Assembly (NCBI RefSeq): GCF_016865365.1
Contig: NZ_AP024469.1
Coordinates: 3,874,501-3,938,500 of the forward strand
Reading direction: 5' to 3'
Source: Geobacter sp. SVR
GTDB taxonomy: Bacteria > Desulfobacterota > Desulfuromonadia > Geobacterales > Pseudopelobacteraceae
Length of the DNA stretch: 64,000 nt
Shown here piece after piece: positions 8,710-17,459 of the stretch (its first letter is position 1; each line of letters opens with the position of its first letter). The notes beneath the pieces are model-generated. The model did no database searches. It saw only the letters and a program-made list of their open reading frames with translations, and was not told the origin of the DNA. Both the position numbers and the translations under genes were made by a program.

Positions 8710-8790
8710 CGATAAGACTAAACCATCCGTGAGGGTGGGACGGAAAGCCCATTGGGTCTCGATCAGAGACAGCCGGGATGCCGAACTATC
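8710..8790 (+). ncRNA. GEMM-Ib riboswitch aptamer (3',3'-cGAMP type)
   Basis: The core ACTAAACCATCCG, GGTGGGACGGAAAGCC, GGGTCTC...GAGACAGCCGGG and TGCCGAA match, from memory, the Geobacter metallireducens cGAMP riboswitch of known structure almost base for base. The position that separates cGAMP-binding from c-di-GMP-binding GEMM RNAs (G20 in the Vibrio Vc2 RNA) aligns with A8717, predicting cGAMP preference. The 3' part of the aptamer (from 8773) is also the 5' arm of a terminator stem, so ligand binding should allow transcription (ON switch) of the small exported protein downstream. Confidence 0.92.
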
Positions 8791-8816
8791 ACGATAGTCG
8801 TCATCCCGGTTTTTTT
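8773..8816 (+). terminator. Expression-platform terminator of the cGAMP riboswitch
   Basis: CCGGGATG (8773-8780) pairs with CATCCCGG (8802-8809), with an inner ACTATC/GATAGT stem, followed by seven T. The 5' arm overlaps the aptamer, so the two folds exclude each other. Confidence 0.9.
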
Positions 8817-8868
8817 ATGCCCGGATGACAGGTTTTCAACAGGACCTACAGAAAGGGAGAAGAACGAG

Positions 8869-9144
8869 ATGGGAATGCATGTGAAGAAGACAGTGATCGG
8901 TAGTGTTGTCTGTGTGGTGGCCATGGCCGGCATCGCGGCTGCGTCCAATGTGGGGGTTGACGTCAACACCCCTAACGTCCGGGTTTCGGTCGGCGGCGTG
9001 CCGGCGCCCCCGCCGCCGCCCCTGCCCCATGTGACCGTGGTGGAGAAGGAGCGCGTCATCGTCCGGGAAGGGCATGATCGCGGCAAGCACAAGGGATACT
9101 ACAAGAAGCACCACAAAAGGCACTGGAAACACCATCGTGACTAG
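8869..9144 (+). CDS. Small secreted His/Lys-rich protein under cGAMP riboswitch control
   Basis: 91 aa from ATG 8869 (GGGAG upstream; ATG 8875 is an alternative). A Sec signal peptide is clear (KKTVIGSVVCVVAMAGIAAA, cleavage near residue 25). The mature part has a Val/Asn-rich beta-like segment, a run of prolines (APPPPPPLP), then a C-terminal tail dense in His, Lys and Arg (GKHKGYYKKHHKRHWKHHRD). No family was recognised. In Geobacter, cGAMP riboswitches are known to precede genes for extracellular electron transfer and surface attachment, so a surface or metal-binding role is a reasonable inference. Confidence 0.8.
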   Translation: MGMHVKKTVIGSVVCVVAMAGIAAASNVGVDVNTPNVRVSVGGVPAPPPPPLPHVTVVEKERVIVREGHDRGKHKGYYKKHHKRHWKHHRD

Positions 9145-9224
9145 CCGTTGCGGTGCGACCGAATCCCGGCATCATCCGGCCGGAGGTTGGCCTTGAAGCA
9201 TCCGCAATAGTACTGGTTCAAAAG

Positions 9225-9250
9225 AAAGGCGGCCCATTGGCCGCCTTTTT
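9225..9250 (+). terminator. Intrinsic terminator
   Basis: AAAGGCGGCC/GGCCGCCTTT with a CATT loop and trailing T run. It ends the riboswitch transcript and, read on the other strand, also the DTW gene. Nearly the same hairpin recurs at 48644 and 58791. Confidence 0.9.
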
Positions 9251-9744
9251 CAATGCCCCGGCAACGCTCCGCGCATCACCCCTGCAGGCCGGATGAATCC
9301 CAGAAAGCGTTCCTCCAGACGGTCCGCCTCCGCCAACCGCCCCGTGTTCCGCAGGATCTCTATCACACATTCGGCAGTACAGAGACAGGCCTCTTTCTGG
9401 TTTTTCCTGAGGTTGTAGACGGAAGGTCCGGAGGGCTTGAGGCAGACCCGCCGGACCTTTTGCAGGTACGGACTGCGCTGATGGATCCTGCGTGCCTCAT
9501 GCCAGGTACCGTCTATGATCACGAACTGCCTGATCCCGCTCAGATCGCTGCTGCTTTCGTCAGGGGCACCGGGATAGACCAGGGCCACGCCTCCTGCCTC
9601 GATCTCCTCCAGCAGCCGGGCCGGCGGATTCATCCGGTCCCAGCGCACCTGTTCGGCGGCGCCTCCCAGCACCTGCAGCACCAACTGTCCGGTATTTGAT
9701 CTCTTGCCGATTTCCTTGAAATGGGTCAGAAGGGTAAATTTCAT
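9250..9744 (-). CDS. DTW domain protein (tRNA aminocarboxypropyltransferase-like)
   Basis: 164 aa. The signature DGTWHEARRIHQRSPYL near residues 78-95 is the D-x-T-W motif of the DTW family, whose characterised members (TapT/TrmU-acp enzymes) add an aminocarboxypropyl group from SAM to uridine 47 or 20 of tRNA. The usual N-terminal Cys-rich zinc motif is absent and the protein is shorter than TapT, so it is a compact variant. Confidence 0.75.
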   Translation of the reverse strand: MKFTLLTHFKEIGKRSNTGQLVLQVLGGAAEQVRWDRMNPPARLLEEIEAGGVALVYPGAPDESSSDLSGIRQFVIIDGTWHEARRIHQRSPYLQKVRRVCLKPSGPSVYNLRKNQKEACLCTAECVIEILRNTGRLAEADRLEERFLGFIRPAGVMRGALPGH

Positions 9745-9810
9745 GTTTGCAGGTGCCCGTCGTAAAGTGATGAATGTTGTGCAAGGTACCGCCAGGGTCG
9801 CGCCCGGCCG

Positions 9811-10785
9811 CTATCTCCCCAGCAGCACCCGGTATTCGCTCAGCGGAATGGCGGTGTGCCACACATCGCACGCCTCGCCGATCGCCGTGCCTCCCCAGAA
9901 GCAGAGCACCACCAGCAAGGCGAAGACAATGCCCGAAATCGCGACGCGGCCGGCCAGTCGCATCGACAGTGTCCCCTCGGCCCGGCAATGGGCAATGCAG
10001 CGCCAGCAGCCGATGCACTCGGGCGAATTGACGCTCCGCTTGCGCATCACATCGATCCGGGTCGGGCAAACCTGACTGCAGACGCCGCAGGAGACGCAGG
10101 TCTCCCGGTCGCGGCTCACGCGCACCGGGGAGAGCATCGCCACCAGGCCGAGCAGTGCCCCGTACGGGCAGAGATAGCGGCAAAAAGGATTCTTGAACGG
10201 CAGCGAGAGCAGCAGCAGGAACAGGATCACCCCTGCGGCCAGCGACGAGGGGTGCAGAAAAAAGTCCAGCAGACGTACATCGGCAACCCTGTGATAGTCC
10301 GACAGGATGAAGTCCCTCAGGGATCCGGTATCCATACGGATCACGATCGGATAGATGAACAGGGCCAGCAGCAGATACTTCAGGCCGCGCAGAGCCACAT
10401 CCAGCCGCTTGGGCAATTGCAGATTGCGGCGGAACACCTTGAACCCGAGCTTCCAGGCCGATTCCGAGATGGTTCCCACCGGACAGATCCACGAGCAGAA
10501 CGAGCGCCTGAGCAGCAGCGACACCGCCAGCACCGTCAGCAGCACCACCAGCGCCGCCGGATGGACCGGATTGATGCCGGCTCCCTTGAGCCAGGCCGAC
10601 AGCCCCAGCAGACCTGAGATCGGCAGAAAGCCCTCGATGCCGTCCGGCCGCGGCACGAAAGCGGTGGCACCATTGCTGCGGAAATGCTGCACGAACTGGT
10701 AGAAGCGCATGCCAAGCCAGAGCATGAACGCCAGAAACGCGCACTGAATCAGGATGCGGAGCGGCTGTACGTAGCGGGTGGGCAT
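9811..10785 (-). CDS. Polyferredoxin-like 4Fe-4S membrane protein (NapH/RdxA-type)
   Basis: 324 aa from the ATG with GGGGAG 5 bases upstream. Four to six hydrophobic segments alternate with two half-sites CSWICPVG and CRYLCPYG and with two classical ferredoxin motifs, CVSCGVCSQVCP and CIGCWRCIAHC. This is the NapH/YccM-like electron-transfer layout: membrane helices carrying quinol-linked electrons to two cytoplasmic 4Fe-4S clusters. A partner reductase is not adjacent, so its acceptor is unknown. Confidence 0.88.
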   Translation of the reverse strand: MPTRYVQPLRILIQCAFLAFMLWLGMRFYQFVQHFRSNGATAFVPRPDGIEGFLPISGLLGLSAWLKGAGINPVHPAALVVLLTVLAVSLLLRRSFCSWICPVGTISESAWKLGFKVFRRNLQLPKRLDVALRGLKYLLLALFIYPIVIRMDTGSLRDFILSDYHRVADVRLLDFFLHPSSLAAGVILFLLLLSLPFKNPFCRYLCPYGALLGLVAMLSPVRVSRDRETCVSCGVCSQVCPTRIDVMRKRSVNSPECIGCWRCIAHCRAEGTLSMRLAGRVAISGIVFALLVVLCFWGGTAIGEACDVWHTAIPLSEYRVLLGR

Positions 10786-11014
10786 CGAATCTCCCCGTGT
10801 TTCCATAATGACGGCAGCGCTTGCCGCCGCGGGGGTGGACATCTGTCATTGCGGCGGTCTCGCCGGCAAGGTTCCCCCGGGGCGGTTCAGGCCGCCCGAA
10901 CGGCGAAGGGCGGGTGCACTTTCGTGCGACGCCGCCCTTTGCCACGTTTCAGGTTCTCACTATACCCGTGCGAAATAGAAAAATCAATCGTCGGCGAATC
11001 TCCGCTGCAGCCGG

Positions 11015-11686
11015 TTACCCCTCCCGCAGAATATAGCCTTGGCCACGGACCGTGTGGATCAGATTGGTGGGATAGTCCTTGTCGATCTTCTTGCGCAGGT
11101 AGTTGACATACACGTCGATGATGTTGGTGAAGCTGTCAAAGGCATAGTCCCAGACATGTTCCGCAATCATCGCGCGGGACAGGACCGTGTTGGGATTGCG
11201 CACCAGGTACTCCAGGAGGCCGTACTCCTTGGCGGTCAGGTCGATCTCCTTTTCGCCGCGCCACACCTTGTGGGTGACGGGATCGAGCCGCAAGTCGGCA
11301 AAGCGGATCTCGGCGCCACGATCCTGTTCGCTGCGGCGCAGGAGCGCCCTGACCCGTGCGGTCAGTTCGGCAAAGGCGAACGGCTTGGTCAGGTAGTCAT
11401 CGGAGCCGGCATCCAGACCCGATACAATATCGTCGGTGGTACCGCGTGCCGTCAGCATCAGCACCGGAATATGCTTGCCCGCCTCGCGCAGCTCTTTTAC
11501 CACGGTCAGGCCATCCTTTTTCGGGAGCATCACATCCAGAATCACCAGGCTGTAGTCGCTGGCAAGCGCCTGCTTGAGCCCTTCGGCTCCGTCATAGGTC
11601 ACCGTGACTTCATACTGATCTTCTTCCAAGCCGCGCTTGATAAAGCTGGCCACTTTCTTTTCGTCTTCAACCACGAGAATTTTCAT
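11015..11686 (-). CDS. OmpR/PhoB-family response regulator
   Basis: 223 aa with an AAGGAGG ribosome site. Receiver domain (1-115) with phospho-acceptor Asp in LVILDVMLPKKDG near residue 51 and Lys in YLTKPF near 101; winged-helix DNA-binding domain (125-223) ending NLIHTVRGQGYILREG. No histidine kinase is adjacent, so it is an orphan here. The start is 49 bases downstream of the PEP-synthase regulatory gene on the same strand, so cotranscription is possible. Confidence 0.92.
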   Translation of the reverse strand: MKILVVEDEKKVASFIKRGLEEDQYEVTVTYDGAEGLKQALASDYSLVILDVMLPKKDGLTVVKELREAGKHIPVLMLTARGTTDDIVSGLDAGSDDYLTKPFAFAELTARVRALLRRSEQDRGAEIRFADLRLDPVTHKVWRGEKEIDLTAKEYGLLEYLVRNPNTVLSRAMIAEHVWDYAFDSFTNIIDVYVNYLRKKIDKDYPTNLIHTVRGQGYILREG

Positions 11687-11735
11687 GTCGTTTTCCTCCT
11701 TATTTTCTCATTACCGTTATTGTAGCACTAATTAA

Positions 11736-12551
11736 TTATTTTTGTGCTAGTAGATCCATCCGTCGCATGATCTCCGAGGATGCCTCCTCAACCGATTTGT
11801 GGGTTACGTCGATGACCATCCATTCCGGATGCCTGCGGTACAACTGTCTACAATAGCCGATCTCATCCTCCACCAGATGATAGTCCGCATACTTTCCGCG
11901 GGGGCTCTGGCGCATGGTGATCAGCCGGGAGGCGCGAATTTCCACCAGGCGCTTGGGATCGATGATCAGGCCGACAATCTTGTTCTGGTCGATCTGAAAC
12001 AGCTCCTCGGGAGGATCGATGCCCTTTACCAGGGGCACGTTGGCGACTTTGTATCCCTTATGGGCCAGATACATCGAGAGCGGCGTCTTTGACGAGCGCG
12101 ACACGCCGACCAGCACCAGGTCCGCCTTGTGCAGATTACGCGTTTCCTGCCCGTCATCGTGCTTGACCGTGAAGTCCACCGCTGCCACCCGTTTGTGATA
12201 CTCGGGATCGATCCGGTAGAGAAGCCCCGGTTTCTCTTTGGATGGAGCACCGAGGTAGCGCGAGAGGTTATAGATCAGGCTCGTCAGCAGATCCACCACC
12301 AGCAGCCCGTGTTCTTCGGCGATCCTCTCCACGGTCTGGGACAGGTGCGGGTCCACCAGGGTATAGACAACCATGCCCGGCTCCCGGACGGCAACCGACA
12401 TGGCCTGATGCACGTCGGGCTCGTTGCGGATCTGGCACAGGCGCTGCACCCTGACGTCCTCATCGTAAAACTGGGAGAGGGCGGCCCTGATGACGCGTTC
12501 GGCAGTTTCACCGGTTGCATCGGAAATGATGTAGATTATCTTTTTCTTCAT
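11736..12551 (-). CDS. ppsR: Pyruvate phosphate dikinase/PEP synthase regulatory protein (kinase-pyrophosphorylase)
   Basis: 271 aa, the usual family length when started at MKKKIIYIISDATGETAERV. The P-loop-like motif GVSRSSKTPLSMYLA (near residue 150) and the opening SDATGETA are diagnostic of the DUF299 bifunctional enzymes that phosphorylate PPDK or PEP synthase with ADP and remove the phosphate with Pi. The target kinase is not in this window. A consensus promoter lies about 210 bases upstream, giving a long leader. Confidence 0.93.
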   Translation of the reverse strand: MKKKIIYIISDATGETAERVIRAALSQFYDEDVRVQRLCQIRNEPDVHQAMSVAVREPGMVVYTLVDPHLSQTVERIAEEHGLLVVDLLTSLIYNLSRYLGAPSKEKPGLLYRIDPEYHKRVAAVDFTVKHDDGQETRNLHKADLVLVGVSRSSKTPLSMYLAHKGYKVANVPLVKGIDPPEELFQIDQNKIVGLIIDPKRLVEIRASRLITMRQSPRGKYADYHLVEDEIGYCRQLYRRHPEWMVIDVTHKSVEEASSEIMRRMDLLAQK

Positions 12552-12758
12552 ATAGCAGATCCCGCTGTCTCCCCGAATCGGTATGTCTTCCAGCCTTCTC
12601 CCGCTGCCATGCTTTCGTCTCTCGCGCGAGCGGCATTCCGCCGCAGAGACGGCACGGCACCTGAACGGGGGGCCAACAACGAATGGGTTTCGGACTGGCA
12701 CCTTCTCCGGCTTCCGTGCTTCACGGACTTCCGGTTTCATTAATTGGGGAAGTTACGC

Positions 12759-12787
12759 TTTCTAATTAAAGATGATTTGTTTGTCAA
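12759..12787 (-). promoter_or_regulatory. Sigma-70-type promoter for the ppsR-like gene
   Basis: On the minus strand TTGACA (12787-12782), 17 bases, TAGAAA (12764-12759), embedded in an AT-rich stretch. The leader to the ATG at 12551 would be about 200 bases and contains no clear structure. Confidence 0.6.
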
Positions 12788-12862
12788 GGATTTTTTGTTG
12801 CCAACCTTGTACTGCTCTGCTAACCTGCCGATCTTATGATCAAATCACCGAAGGACGGTCAC

Positions 12863-13789
12863 ATGAGCGACAGTTGGATCGAGATTACCTGTGAAATTTC
12901 CGCCGAGCTGGCCGACATTCTGGCCGACTATCTGGCAGAGCTCTCCGGAACCGGCGTCTGCACCGAAAACCTGAACGTGGATGCCTTTTCGCACAGCGAG
13001 ATCGTCCATGCCCCGACAGTGGCGGTCAAAGCCTATTTCTCCGCCAACGACGACATCGAAGCCCGGATGCGGGAGATCGGCAGCTTCCTCGACCATCTGG
13101 CCGTACAACATCCCGGCCTGGCCATTACCCCACCCTCGCGCTCCACGGTACGCAGCGAAGACTGGAGCACCAGTTGGAAAGCGAACTTCAAGCCCCTCCG
13201 GGTCGGTCGTCGTCTGCTGGTCGTCCCGACCTGGGAGGATATCCATCCGCGTCCGGATGACATCGTACTGCGGCTTGACCCCGGCATGGCCTTCGGCACC
13301 GGCGGACACGAAACCACCAAGCTGTGCCTTGAGATCCTGGAAGAAACCATGGACACCATGCCAACCCTGCTGAGCCCTTCGGTTCTGGACCTGGGCACCG
13401 GCTCGGGCATTCTCGCCATGGCCGCCGTCAAACTGGGAGCGGGCCGGGTATGCGCGGTCGACATCGATCCGCTGGCAATCGACGTTGCCAGGGAAAACCT
13501 GACCCTGAACCAGTTGAGCGATCAGGTGGAATGCAGCACCACTCCCCTGGAAGCGCTGGACGGTGCCTTCGATGTCATCCTGGCCAACATCCTGGCCGAA
13601 GAGCTGGTGCGGCTGGCTCCGCACCTGACGGAGCATCTGGCCCCCGGAGGGAGGCTGGTACTCTCCGGCATCCTGGCCGAAAAGGAAATGCTGGTCCGCA
13701 GTGGTTTTGCGCAGCAGCCGGTCGAGTATAGCGAGACACGCCGCCAGGGGGAATGGGTTGCGCTCGTTTACCGGAAGGCCCATCCATGA
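12863..13789 (+). CDS. prmA: Ribosomal protein L11 methyltransferase
   Basis: 308 aa. N-terminal substrate-recognition domain (SWIEITCEISAELADILADY...), then a Rossmann SAM domain with VLDLGTGSGILAMAAVKLGA near 175-195 and the catalytic-region motif DVILANILAEEL. It trimethylates ribosomal protein L11. AAGGA precedes ATG 12863; an upstream ATG at 12836 is less well placed. The stop overlaps the rsmE start (ATGA), indicating translational coupling. Confidence 0.95.
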   Translation: MSDSWIEITCEISAELADILADYLAELSGTGVCTENLNVDAFSHSEIVHAPTVAVKAYFSANDDIEARMREIGSFLDHLAVQHPGLAITPPSRSTVRSEDWSTSWKANFKPLRVGRRLLVVPTWEDIHPRPDDIVLRLDPGMAFGTGGHETTKLCLEILEETMDTMPTLLSPSVLDLGTGSGILAMAAVKLGAGRVCAVDIDPLAIDVARENLTLNQLSDQVECSTTPLEALDGAFDVILANILAEELVRLAPHLTEHLAPGGRLVLSGILAEKEMLVRSGFAQQPVEYSETRRQGEWVALVYRKAHP

Positions 13790-14529
13790 GCGTCCGGCGC
13801 TTCATGATCAACTCCCGCAGCATCCGCAACGGTTATGCCTCGTTCGATGGTGACCTGTTCAATCACATGGTCCGGGTCCTGCGCCTCGGCACCGGCGCCG
13901 CCGTGACGATGGTGGACGAGCGGGGGGCGGAATACCAGGGCCGGATCGACCAGGTCGACCGGGAATGGGTGGTTGTCAAGGTCGATTCTCTGCAGGAGAC
14001 GCCCGAACAGGCTGCCGGACCGCGGCTGACCATCTGCCAGGCCCTTCCCAAAGGGGAGAAGACGGAGCTGATCCTGCAGAAGGGCACCGAGCTGGGTGCC
14101 TGTGATTTCTGGCTCTTCGGCGGACGTCGCTCCGTGGCGCGCGTCCGCGACGACCAGCGCGCGCCCAAACTGGAGCGATGGAACCGCATTGCGTCGGAAG
14201 CGGCGCGGCAATGCGGGCGGCGCAGCATTCCGGAGGTCAGATGGTTCCAAAGTGCGGTCGAGGCGGCCGACGCCTCGGATCATGATCTGAAGCTGCTCCT
14301 CTGGGAAGGGGAGCGCACGCAGAGACTGAAGGATGCGCTGGCCGGACATGCCGCTCCGGCGTCGGCCATCGTTGCCATCGGCCCGGAGGGGGGGCTCGAT
14401 CCGTTGGAGGTCAGGCATTTCTCCCGGCACGGTTTCCTGCCGGTTTCCCTAGGAGAAAGGATCCTGCGGACCGAGACCGCTGCTCTTGCCATCACTGCTA
14501 TTTTACAGTATATATGGGAAGAAATCTGA
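13786..14529 (+). CDS. rsmE: 16S rRNA m3U1498 methyltransferase
   Basis: 247 aa. The N-terminal PUA-like part (residues 1-70) precedes a SPOUT knot with LPKGEKTELILQKGTELG, VAIGPEGGLDPLEV and SLGERILRTETAALAI, the three hallmark motifs of RsmE. It methylates N3 of U1498 in 16S rRNA. The start overlaps the prmA stop by four bases, as is common in many bacteria. Confidence 0.96.
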   Translation: MSVRRFMINSRSIRNGYASFDGDLFNHMVRVLRLGTGAAVTMVDERGAEYQGRIDQVDREWVVVKVDSLQETPEQAAGPRLTICQALPKGEKTELILQKGTELGACDFWLFGGRRSVARVRDDQRAPKLERWNRIASEAARQCGRRSIPEVRWFQSAVEAADASDHDLKLLLWEGERTQRLKDALAGHAAPASAIVAIGPEGGLDPLEVRHFSRHGFLPVSLGERILRTETAALAITAILQYIWEEI

Positions 14530-14623
14530 AAGCACCCAGGCTGTACCGTCGTCAAGAAACCAGGCTCCCCAAAAACCTGGCCACAATCTGACCCCCAATG
14601 CGGCACGGTGCGAGGAGCCACCG

Positions 14624-15238
14624 ATGAAATGCCCCAAATGCGGCTACAACAGCTTCGAATTCCACGACATCTGTAAAAAATGCTCCCATGAACTGAACGG
14701 TTACAAAGCGACCTATGGGCTGAAACCGATCGTGATGCCCCAGCAGGCCCGCACCGCCCTGGCGGCCGAATTCTCCGCCTCCGCGCTGATGCCGGAACAC
14801 GCACCGGAAACCCTCGAACCGGAAGCCGGCATCTTCTCCTTCGATCTGCCCGCAGAGGATACCGACGCCGCTACCGGCGCCGACACCGAATACGACGATC
14901 CCTTTGCCTTCATCAAGGTGGGGAACGAAGAGACTACGGAACCCGGCGGATTTCCGTTCGATGAAAGACAGGACCCTTTCCTGTCCGCACCCCCTGCCCA
15001 AAACGACGATGAACGTGCCAGCCTGCTGGAAGCGGTTTCCTTCGGAGGAGAAGACCCCTTTGCCGTGCCGGTGGCTGAGCAGCAGAAAACTCCGGCCCCG
15101 GCAGCCGGCATCATCGAATTCGACCTGAGCAGTTTTTCCTGGGATGAGCCGGCCGTGCCGGATGCCGTGACCGGCAGCGACAAGCCGGAGAGTGGTCACA
15201 CCGGACTGACCGGAGGCGGCAGCTCCACTCCCCGGTAG
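14624..15238 (+). CDS. Zinc-ribbon protein with long acidic low-complexity region
   Basis: 204 aa, started at ATG 14624 after GAGGAG. Residues 1-25 form a zinc ribbon (MKCPKCGYNSFEF...CKKCSHEL, two CxxC pairs). The remaining 170 residues are acidic and rich in Ala, Pro, Asp and Phe, with recurring FDLPAE, DPFAF, DPFLSA, DPFAVP and FDLSSF short motifs, and are probably disordered. Such short repeated Asp-Pro-Phe motifs could be docking sites. It lies in the rsmE-mutL interval on the same strand. Function unknown. Confidence 0.75.
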   Translation: MKCPKCGYNSFEFHDICKKCSHELNGYKATYGLKPIVMPQQARTALAAEFSASALMPEHAPETLEPEAGIFSFDLPAEDTDAATGADTEYDDPFAFIKVGNEETTEPGGFPFDERQDPFLSAPPAQNDDERASLLEAVSFGGEDPFAVPVAEQQKTPAPAAGIIEFDLSSFSWDEPAVPDAVTGSDKPESGHTGLTGGGSSTPR

Positions 15239-15256
15239 TCACCTCACGCACAGCTC

Positions 15257-15285
15257 AAAAGAGCGGGAGATCCCCGCTCTTTTTC
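15257..15285 (+). terminator. Intrinsic terminator
   Basis: AAAAGAGCGGG/CCCGCTCTTTT stem, AGAT loop, T run; separates the prmA-rsmE-Zn-ribbon unit from mutL. Confidence 0.85.
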
Positions 15286-15326
15286 TTTCGTCCGACCTTC
15301 TGACCTGATCAACCCGGAGAACTTCC

Positions 15327-17159
15327 GTGTCCCAACGCATAACCATCCTGCCCGAAATCATCACCAACAAAATCGCTGCCGGCGAGGTGGTCGAGCGTCC
15401 TGCCTCGGTCATCAAGGAACTGGTCGAAAACGCGCTGGATGCCGGCGCCACAGAGATCTCCGTGGAGATTGCCGCGGGTGGCCGGCGCCTGATCAGGATC
15501 ACCGACAACGGCCATGGCATGTCCCGCGAGGATGCCCTGCTTTCGCTCGAGCGTCATGCCACCAGCAAGATACGGAACGACAGCGACCTCGATGGCATCC
15601 TCACCCTGGGATTCCGCGGAGAAGCGCTCCCTTCGATCGCCTCGGTTTCCCGCTTTCGCCTATCGACCCGGGAAGCCGACAGCCTGGAAGGAACCGAGAT
15701 CACTGTGGAAGGGGGACGGGTCAGGGATGTCAAGGCCTGCGGCATGGCGCCCGGCACGGTAATCTGCGTCGAGCAGCTCTTTTTCAACACGCCGGCACGG
15801 CTCAAGTTCCTGCGCAGCGCCGAGACCGAGGCCGGCCATGTCGGGGATTGCATATCGCGCATGGCCATCTCCCGGCCGGATGTCTCCTTCAGGTGCACCA
15901 GCGAGGGACGGGAACTGCTGCGGGTGCAGCGCGGCGATCTGCTGCGGCGGCTGTCCCAGGCCCTGGGCAGAATCACCGCCGACAATCTCTATCCGGTTGA
16001 GCATGTCAGGGACGACATCACTGTCACGGGCTTCATCTCCGGCCCCTCCGCCGTCCGCTCCACCACTGCCGCCATGTTCACCTATATCAACGGCCGGTTC
16101 GTTCGGGACCGGGTCGTGCAGCACGCCATCATGCAGGCCTGCCGCGGTGTCATCGACCGCGGCCGCTATCCGGTCTGCGCCCTGTTCATCACCATTCCAG
16201 CCGGCGAAGTGGATGTCAATGTCCATCCCACCAAGCATGAGGTGCGCTTCCGGCGGCAGACGGAAGTCCATGACACCATCCAGGCCGCTCTGGAGGAGGT
16301 ATTGTCGCGCTCCCCCTGGCTGGCAGGACGGCAGCAGCCGGCTGCGCCGCCCCCCTCCAACGGTCAGGCCTATCGGGAGCGGATAATGGCCGCCGCTCAG
16401 GCCTCTCTCGACCTGCCCCGGCGCGAGCGGCCCCTGTTCGATCCGCAGCCGGCTCCTCCCGCGGCCGAGCAGCCGCGCTACATGGTGTCTCCTACCGAGG
16501 CCACCGAGGACACTGCGGTACGGGAACCGGCCGTCCCGTTTCAGCCGGCGCCGACGGAAACCCCCGGCAACGGCGGCTATTTTTCCTCCCTGTCCGTGAT
16601 CGGCCAGTTCCATGCCGAGTACATTCTGTGCCAGTCCGGTGCAGAGCTGGTGATCATCGACCAGCACGCCGCCAGCGAACGGGTCGCCTACCAGCGCCTG
16701 CGTCGGCAGTGTGCCGCCGATGGAGTCGAATCCCAACGGCTGCTTTTCCCGGAAACACTGGAGCTGAGTTTCAGCGAAGCAGCGGCTGCACAGCGTTTCG
16801 CAGAAGACCTGAACCGGATCGGCCTGGAGCTGGCGCCGTTCGGCGGCAATACGGTGATTGTCAGTGCAATCCCGCGTATCGCTGCCGCAACAGACACGGC
16901 GCGCCTGGTGCGGGACATGCTGGAGGAACTGGCCCAACTCGGCACCACCGCCGCATTCCGGGAGGTCGAGGAGAACCTGCTTGCCCGCATCGCCTGCCAT
17001 AGCGTAATACGCGGCATGCGCCAGCTGGAGCAGCGGCAGATCGCGGAGTTGCTGCGCAGCATGGATGAAACCGATTTTGCGGCCAGTTGCCCCCACGGCC
17101 GCCCGGTTTCCCACACCATTACCCACGCCGAACTCGAAAAGATCTTCCACCGCACATGA
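15327..17159 (+). CDS. mutL: DNA mismatch repair protein MutL
   Basis: 610 aa, GTG start after CCGGAG. GHKL ATPase motifs are intact: VIKELVENALDAGA (motif I, catalytic Glu), DNGHGM (II), GFRGEAL (III). The transducer domain with INGRFVRDRVVQHAI and VDVNVHPTKHEVRF runs to about 330, followed by a Pro/Ala-rich linker and a C-terminal dimerisation domain from about 415. The metal-binding DQHAASERV is present, and CPHGRPVSHTI near the end is typical of MutL with endonuclease-type C-termini. It couples MutS mismatch recognition to strand incision. Confidence 0.97.
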   Translation: MSQRITILPEIITNKIAAGEVVERPASVIKELVENALDAGATEISVEIAAGGRRLIRITDNGHGMSREDALLSLERHATSKIRNDSDLDGILTLGFRGEALPSIASVSRFRLSTREADSLEGTEITVEGGRVRDVKACGMAPGTVICVEQLFFNTPARLKFLRSAETEAGHVGDCISRMAISRPDVSFRCTSEGRELLRVQRGDLLRRLSQALGRITADNLYPVEHVRDDITVTGFISGPSAVRSTTAAMFTYINGRFVRDRVVQHAIMQACRGVIDRGRYPVCALFITIPAGEVDVNVHPTKHEVRFRRQTEVHDTIQAALEEVLSRSPWLAGRQQPAAPPPSNGQAYRERIMAAAQASLDLPRRERPLFDPQPAPPAAEQPRYMVSPTEATEDTAVREPAVPFQPAPTETPGNGGYFSSLSVIGQFHAEYILCQSGAELVIIDQHAASERVAYQRLRRQCAADGVESQRLLFPETLELSFSEAAAAQRFAEDLNRIGLELAPFGGNTVIVSAIPRIAAATDTARLVRDMLEELAQLGTTAAFREVEENLLARIACHSVIRGMRQLEQRQIAELLRSMDETDFAASCPHGRPVSHTITHAELEKIFHRT

Positions 17160-17459
17160 TTGCCCGAATCCGCTGCCGATCGTGCCTCTCCCTCCAGGGA
17201 AAGCCTGAGCACCCACCTGCCCCGCTGCCCTTTTCTTAGGCATCAATACATTAAATTTCAGTAAAATTATTGACAACCGCCAAAACAGGGTTATTTTCTC
17301 TACTGTGTGCATTAATTAAATGCAGCGGTGACCTTTGACCGCACATACAGGAGCATGTAAAACGGCTGAAAACGCTTTCCAGCCCACCACGCCTGCGGTA
17401 TTGACGTTTCGCAAATGTGATGTCCAATCTCTAATCATCTGCAGTATTAGGGAGGCTTC
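17160..17459 (+). promoter_or_regulatory. Promoter region of the EAL-HDOD gene with a palindrome
   Basis: 300-base gap. A good sigma-70 promoter is visible: TTGACA (17270-17275), 16 bases, TATTTT (17292-17297). Directly downstream, at the expected transcript start, is the dyad TGCATTAATTAAATGCA (17308-17324), a likely repressor operator. The remaining leader of about 130 bases carries no coding frame and ends in TTAGGGAGG. Confidence 0.65.

Noticed and set aside
15660-17312. Open frame of 550 codons on the - strand
   Set aside because: Antisense shadow of mutL, caused by GC-rich third positions; no family pattern.
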